Source: an uncultured Acidaminococcus sp.
GTDB taxonomy: Bacteria > Bacillota > Negativicutes > Acidaminococcales > Acidaminococcaceae
Length of the DNA stretch: 8,572 nucleotides
Direction of reading: 5' to 3'
NCBI GenBank assembly: GCA_905213155.1
Contig: CAJMHI010000064.1
Location: 1 to 8,572, forward strand
This document shows, piece by piece, positions 5,773 to 8,572 of the stretch. Positions within the stretch are counted from its first letter, which is position 1; each line of letters starts with the position of its first letter. The notes under the pieces were generated by a model that was not told where the DNA came from, made no database searches, and saw only the letters and a list, made by a program, of their open reading frames with translations. The position numbers and the translations under genes were made by a program.

Positions 5773-6732
5773 ATGCAACTTTTTCGAATCCTGATTCTTT
5801 TGTGTACCTTGCTCTGCGCAGGGTGCAGCGGCATAGAAAAAACAGTCCCTTCCGCAGAGTATACGGTCCAGGACGTGCGGGGCAAAGTGGTAAGCCTGGT
5901 CAAAGCGCCACAAAAGGTCCTCACCGATTCCCTACACCTGGATGAAACCCTTTTGTGTATCGTCCCCGCAGACCATCTGGCAGGCGCGTATTATTTGGAC
6001 GAGGAACCGGGGATTTCCTTTATAGCGGCAGAAACAAAAACGGTGCAGCCAAAACTGCGGCAGGTAACCCCGGAAACCGTGGCCAGTCTCCATCCGGATG
6101 TGTTCCTGGCTTCCCAGTGGTCTGATCCGGGATTGATCCAAAAGGTGGAAGAAATGGGAATCCCTGTGGTGGTGTGTTACGGACCGGTGACATTGCAGCA
6201 GATCCAGGAAAATGTGAAGCTGATTGGAAAAACTATGGGCAAGGAAAAAAAAGGCGATGCAATCGTACAACAAATGCAGTCGCAGCTGGAAAAAATCGAC
6301 CATGTTCTAAAGCAGCAATCATCCTCGAAGCCTGTGGGCCTTTTGGTTTCCCTGATGAGCCGCTATGGGGGCAAGGGCTCTTTGTATGATACGCTGGCAC
6401 AAAAAGCAGGCTTTATCAATGGAATTGCTGCGGCTGGCCTACGCAACGGGGATGCGCTGACGCCGGAAGCCGTACTGAAAGCCAATCCGGATTTTTTCCT
6501 GCTTTCCCAGCCCTATGGGGAAGAAAAAAATCAGTATGATCCATTTATGCAGCAGTTCTTGAATAATCCGGCCTTGGTTTCTTTGCAAGGCCGGCGCCAG
6601 GTTGCGTTGCCGGATCGGTATGTGTATGATGCGTCTCCCATGGTGGTGTATGGCATTGAGGCGATGGCCAATGCGGCCTATGAAAAGGTTCTCTTTCCGA
6701 AACGGGAAGAAACAATTTTAAGGGGACAGTGA
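5773..6732 (+). CDS. ABC transporter substrate-binding lipoprotein, BtuF/FepB/FhuD type
   Basis: This is predicted to capture the ligand in the periplasm after outer-membrane uptake and deliver it to an inner-membrane permease (Peripla_BP_2-like fold). The 319-residue protein starts with a lipoprotein signal peptide: hydrophobic residues 3-16, then CAGC with the lipidated cysteine at 18. Cysteine rather than leucine at lipobox position -3 is slightly unusual. Family features include TVQDVRGKVVSL (31-42), ETVASLHPDVFLA (101-113) and the closing pattern ALTPEAVLKANPDFFLL (228-244). The ATG at 5773 is preferred over a TTG at 5755 because AAGGAG (5761-5766) is correctly spaced and the signal peptide then begins normally. 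Only one base separates its stop from the ATPase start. The ligand is not readable; iron siderophore, heme and cobalamin are all possible. Confidence 0.85.
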   Translation: MQLFRILILLCTLLCAGCSGIEKTVPSAEYTVQDVRGKVVSLVKAPQKVLTDSLHLDETLLCIVPADHLAGAYYLDEEPGISFIAAETKTVQPKLRQVTPETVASLHPDVFLASQWSDPGLIQKVEEMGIPVVVCYGPVTLQQIQENVKLIGKTMGKEKKGDAIVQQMQSQLEKIDHVLKQQSSSKPVGLLVSLMSRYGGKGSLYDTLAQKAGFINGIAAAGLRNGDALTPEAVLKANPDFFLLSQPYGEEKNQYDPFMQQFLNNPALVSLQGRRQVALPDRYVYDASPMVVYGIEAMANAAYEKVLFPKREETILRGQ

Positions 6733-6733
6733 T

Positions 6734-7609
6734 ATGGAACTTGCACTGCAAAATGGCACAGTAGGATATCCCGGGCATCCTGTCCTGGAACAAGTGACGG
6801 TGCTGCTTCATACCGGGGCGTGTATCGGCCTTGTGGGGCCTAACGGCGCAGGGAAAAGCACACTGCTAAGGACTTTGGCAGGCATCTTGCCGCCTTTACG
6901 TGGACAAGTGAAACTTAACGGGAGTCCATTACAGGCCATGCGTCGCCAGACGGTTGGGCAACACATTGCCTGTTTGTCCCAGGAGCGCAGTGTTCCTTTT
7001 GCCTATACGGTGGAAGAAACGGTGCTTATGGGGCGTACGCCCTACTTGTCATGGCAGTGGCAGGAAACTGCGCAGGATCATCTCCTGGCAGAAGCGTGTT
7101 TGGATATGCTGGGCATGGGACAAAGCAGTAAGCAAACTATAGACCAGCTTTCCGGCGGCGAGCGGCAGCGGGTATTGTTAGCTCGTACATTACTTCAGGG
7201 AACGGATTTTTTGCTCCTGGATGAGCCCACAGCAGAACTTGATTTTGTTGGGGCGGAAAAAGTATTTTCCCTCTGCCGTGAACTGGCAGCGACAGGGAGA
7301 GGCTTACTCATCGCCTGCCATGATTTGGAACTTGCCGCCCGGTACTGCACCCATCTCATCTTGGTGGGGCAGCAGCAAATCCTGGCGGCAGGGCGGCCTC
7401 AGGAAGTTATCACAGGGCCGCTCCTCAGCAAAGCTTATGGCAGCCCGGTACGGCCTTTTTGGAATGGGGAAGATCTCATTCTTTCCGTAGAAGAAACTGC
7501 CGAAGGAAAAAAGCAATGGAAAGAAAAAATTCAGGCGCTTGGCAAGGCATTGCAGAATGTGAAGCAAGGAATAAGGGAACCGGGGGAGCGGCATGGGCAG
7601 ATGGCGTAA
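6734..7609 (+). CDS. ABC transporter ATPase, FecE/BtuD type
   Basis: This is the cytoplasmic ATPase expected to power a FecCD/BtuC-type permease. The 291-residue protein has Walker A GPNGAGKST (35-43), Q-loop Gln83, signature LSGGE (139-143), Walker B FLLLDE (159-164) and switch histidine H196. The segment VEETVLMGRTPYL (93-105) is typical of ATPases in iron-chelate, heme and B12 importers. The protein is some 30-40 residues longer than E. coli BtuD or FecE. The extra C-terminal tail (about 255-291) is lysine- and glutamate-rich and overlaps the start of tonB by 17 bases. AGGGG (6721-6725), eight bases before the ATG, is a good ribosome-binding site. No permease gene lies beside it, which is unusual for this family. 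Confidence 0.9.
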   Translation: MELALQNGTVGYPGHPVLEQVTVLLHTGACIGLVGPNGAGKSTLLRTLAGILPPLRGQVKLNGSPLQAMRRQTVGQHIACLSQERSVPFAYTVEETVLMGRTPYLSWQWQETAQDHLLAEACLDMLGMGQSSKQTIDQLSGGERQRVLLARTLLQGTDFLLLDEPTAELDFVGAEKVFSLCRELAATGRGLLIACHDLELAARYCTHLILVGQQQILAAGRPQEVITGPLLSKAYGSPVRPFWNGEDLILSVEETAEGKKQWKEKIQALGKALQNVKQGIREPGERHGQMA

Positions 7610-8324
7610 ATATATCCGGATTTCCCTCGCCTTTCATCTTGTTATGCTGGCTCTCGTGGGCCTTGCAGTACAGCAAAAACTTCCGCTGGCGCCATCCAAT
7701 TGTTCCGTACAAATTGATATAGTTCCTTTGGGGGATCGGCAAGAAAGCGGTGGCGCCGCTGGAACTGTAACTGGAAAAAGCCCAGGGGAGTCTGCTGCTA
7801 TGACAGGAGCCGCAAATGTAGTGCTTCCGGCGCTGGCAGATGCTATTCCTGAAGCGGTGCAGGAAAATTTTTCGGTTTCTGCAGCACCACAGGAAGGCGT
7901 GAAAGAGCAGCCTGCCTTTCCAGGCAATGAGACAGGAGAACGCAATTCTCAAGGAACCACTACTGGAAAAACGGGGCCAGGCGGCACCCCTGGGCAGCAG
8001 GAAAACCCTGAAGGAGGGCGGCTTGTGATAGAAGGTACAGGCAGACGGGATGCGAGTGTACTTTCTTTTATTAAACAATATCCTCGGAGCGCCTGGCAAA
8101 ATGGGGAAGAAGGGTCCTGCTTAATACAGGTGGATGTGAACGCAGCGGGAACGATAACAGGCGTACGACTCTTATCCAGTACCGGCTATGACCGCCTGGA
8201 TCAGGCGGCAATTCGCAGTGCCTTTGCGTCTTCTTATGCACCGGCCCGTGACGGCAATGGCAACGCCGTGGCAGGACGACTGAATATCCCGGTACAATAC
8301 CGCTTGACTGATGGACCCAGCTGA
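7593..8324 (+). CDS. tonB: Energy transducer TonB
   Basis: TonB spans the periplasm and passes proton-motive energy from ExbB-ExbD to outer-membrane receptors, here presumably the one encoded at 3714-5636. The 243-residue protein has an N-terminal membrane anchor (about 8-27) carrying the Ser-x3-His pattern typical of TonB (S11, H15). A low-complexity linker follows (about 45-150). The C-terminal domain (about 163-237) shows YPRSAW, GSCLIQVDV, AGTITGVRLLSSTGYDRLD and the closing NIPVQYRL. The linker is rich in Gly, Thr, Ser, Ala and Glu and lacks the usual Pro-Lys/Pro-Glu repeats. The start overlaps the ATPase gene by 17 bases and has GGGGGAG (7582-7588) four bases upstream. exbB and exbD are not in the window. 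Confidence 0.9.
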   Translation: MGRWRKYIRISLAFHLVMLALVGLAVQQKLPLAPSNCSVQIDIVPLGDRQESGGAAGTVTGKSPGESAAMTGAANVVLPALADAIPEAVQENFSVSAAPQEGVKEQPAFPGNETGERNSQGTTTGKTGPGGTPGQQENPEGGRLVIEGTGRRDASVLSFIKQYPRSAWQNGEEGSCLIQVDVNAAGTITGVRLLSSTGYDRLDQAAIRSAFASSYAPARDGNGNAVAGRLNIPVQYRLTDGPS

Positions 8325-8330
8325 TTGATA

Positions 8331-8359
8331 TTGCAGGAACGATTTTCCCTTTGTATAAT
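8331..8359 (+). promoter_or_regulatory. sigma70-type promoter for the DUF805-like gene
   Basis: TTGCAG (8331-8336) and a perfect TATAAT (8354-8359) are 17 bp apart. They lie immediately after the tonB stop codon, and transcription would begin near 8366. The strong AAGGAAGGG ribosome-binding site (8380-8388) lies just downstream, so the next gene can be expressed apart from tonB. Confidence 0.7.
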
Positions 8360-8393
8360 ACAGGTAGTAGAAAAATTGGAAGGAAGGGATTGT

Positions 8394-8549
8394 ATGGATG
8401 GCAGCGTAACAATACGACAGGAGAGTTTTTTGGAGCAGTTTTATCTGATCTCCGGGCGGCTTAATCGGAAACGCTTTATAAAACGCATTTTAGCATGTAT
8501 AGGGCTTGATATTCTGTTGGTTAATTGTAAGATGAAATGGAACACATAA
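8394..8549 (+). pseudogene. Truncated DUF805-like membrane protein
   Basis: A well-signalled start (AAGGAAGGG at 8380-8388, ATG at 8394) opens a frame of only 51 residues. Residues 16-32 (FYLISGRLNRKRFIKRI) match the conserved N-terminal pattern of DUF805 proteins, a small family of multi-spanning inner-membrane proteins of unknown function, usually over 100 residues. The first membrane helix begins with LACIGLDILL (33-42), then the sequence turns hydrophilic (VNCKMKWNT) and stops. None of the other forward frames continues a hydrophobic segment, so a simple one-base frameshift does not explain the break. Insertion of foreign DNA near 8520 is a likely cause. The family call rests on a short motif. 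A genuine small protein is a less likely alternative. Confidence 0.5.
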
Positions 8550-8572
8550 AAAGTCCACAGTGAATATCTCGT

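Noticed and set aside
5265..5924. Open frame of 219 codons on the minus strand across the receptor end, the terminator and the binding-protein start
   Set aside because: It runs through a strong terminator, promoter and two well-supported genes, with no family resemblance.

Overview
The window looks like chromosomal DNA from a low-to-mid G+C Firmicute with an outer membrane, most likely a member of the Negativicutes. Two observations support this. The ECF-transporter genes lie next to truA, a Firmicutes-type gene order. The same stretch also carries an outer-membrane TonB-dependent receptor and tonB, which only make sense in a diderm cell. No rRNA, tRNA or CRISPR array is visible. The genus cannot be fixed from the sequence alone.

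Layout, left to right. (1) Positions 1-349: the first 23 codons of an unidentified leftward gene, then an AT-rich intergenic stretch with nested inverted repeats, then a good sigma70-type promoter at 312-341. (2) Positions 362-3576: a tightly overlapping rightward operon ecfA1-ecfA2-ecfT-truA. It encodes the two ATPases and the transmembrane coupling subunit of a group II energy-coupling-factor vitamin importer, plus tRNA pseudouridine synthase A. (3) Positions 3577-3713: a leader that can fold into an 18-bp helix burying the Shine-Dalgarno sequence of the next gene. (4) Positions 3714-5636: a BtuB/CirA-like TonB-dependent receptor. (5) Positions 5637-5772: a GC-rich palindromic element, a strong intrinsic terminator, and a promoter that overlaps the terminator. 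(6) Positions 5773-8324: a compact rightward operon of a substrate-binding lipoprotein, a FecE/BtuD-type ATPase and TonB. (7) Positions 8325-8572: a consensus-like promoter and the N-terminal start of a DUF805-like membrane protein, which breaks off after about 42 residues.

Working together, the right-hand genes form most of an outer-to-inner membrane uptake route for an iron chelate, heme or corrinoid: receptor, TonB energiser, binding protein and ATPase. The FecCD/BtuC-type permease is missing, as are ExbB and ExbD, so the system must borrow these from elsewhere in the genome. The substrate cannot be read from the sequence, and no cobalamin riboswitch or clear Fur box was recognised.

The most interesting items are the Shine-Dalgarno-sequestering leader before the receptor, the superimposed terminator and promoter, the permease-less import cassette, and signs of rearrangement at both edges: the usual rplQ and rplM-rpsI neighbours are absent and the DUF805 gene is broken. 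No wholly new system is convincingly visible; the leader RNA is the best candidate for something undescribed.
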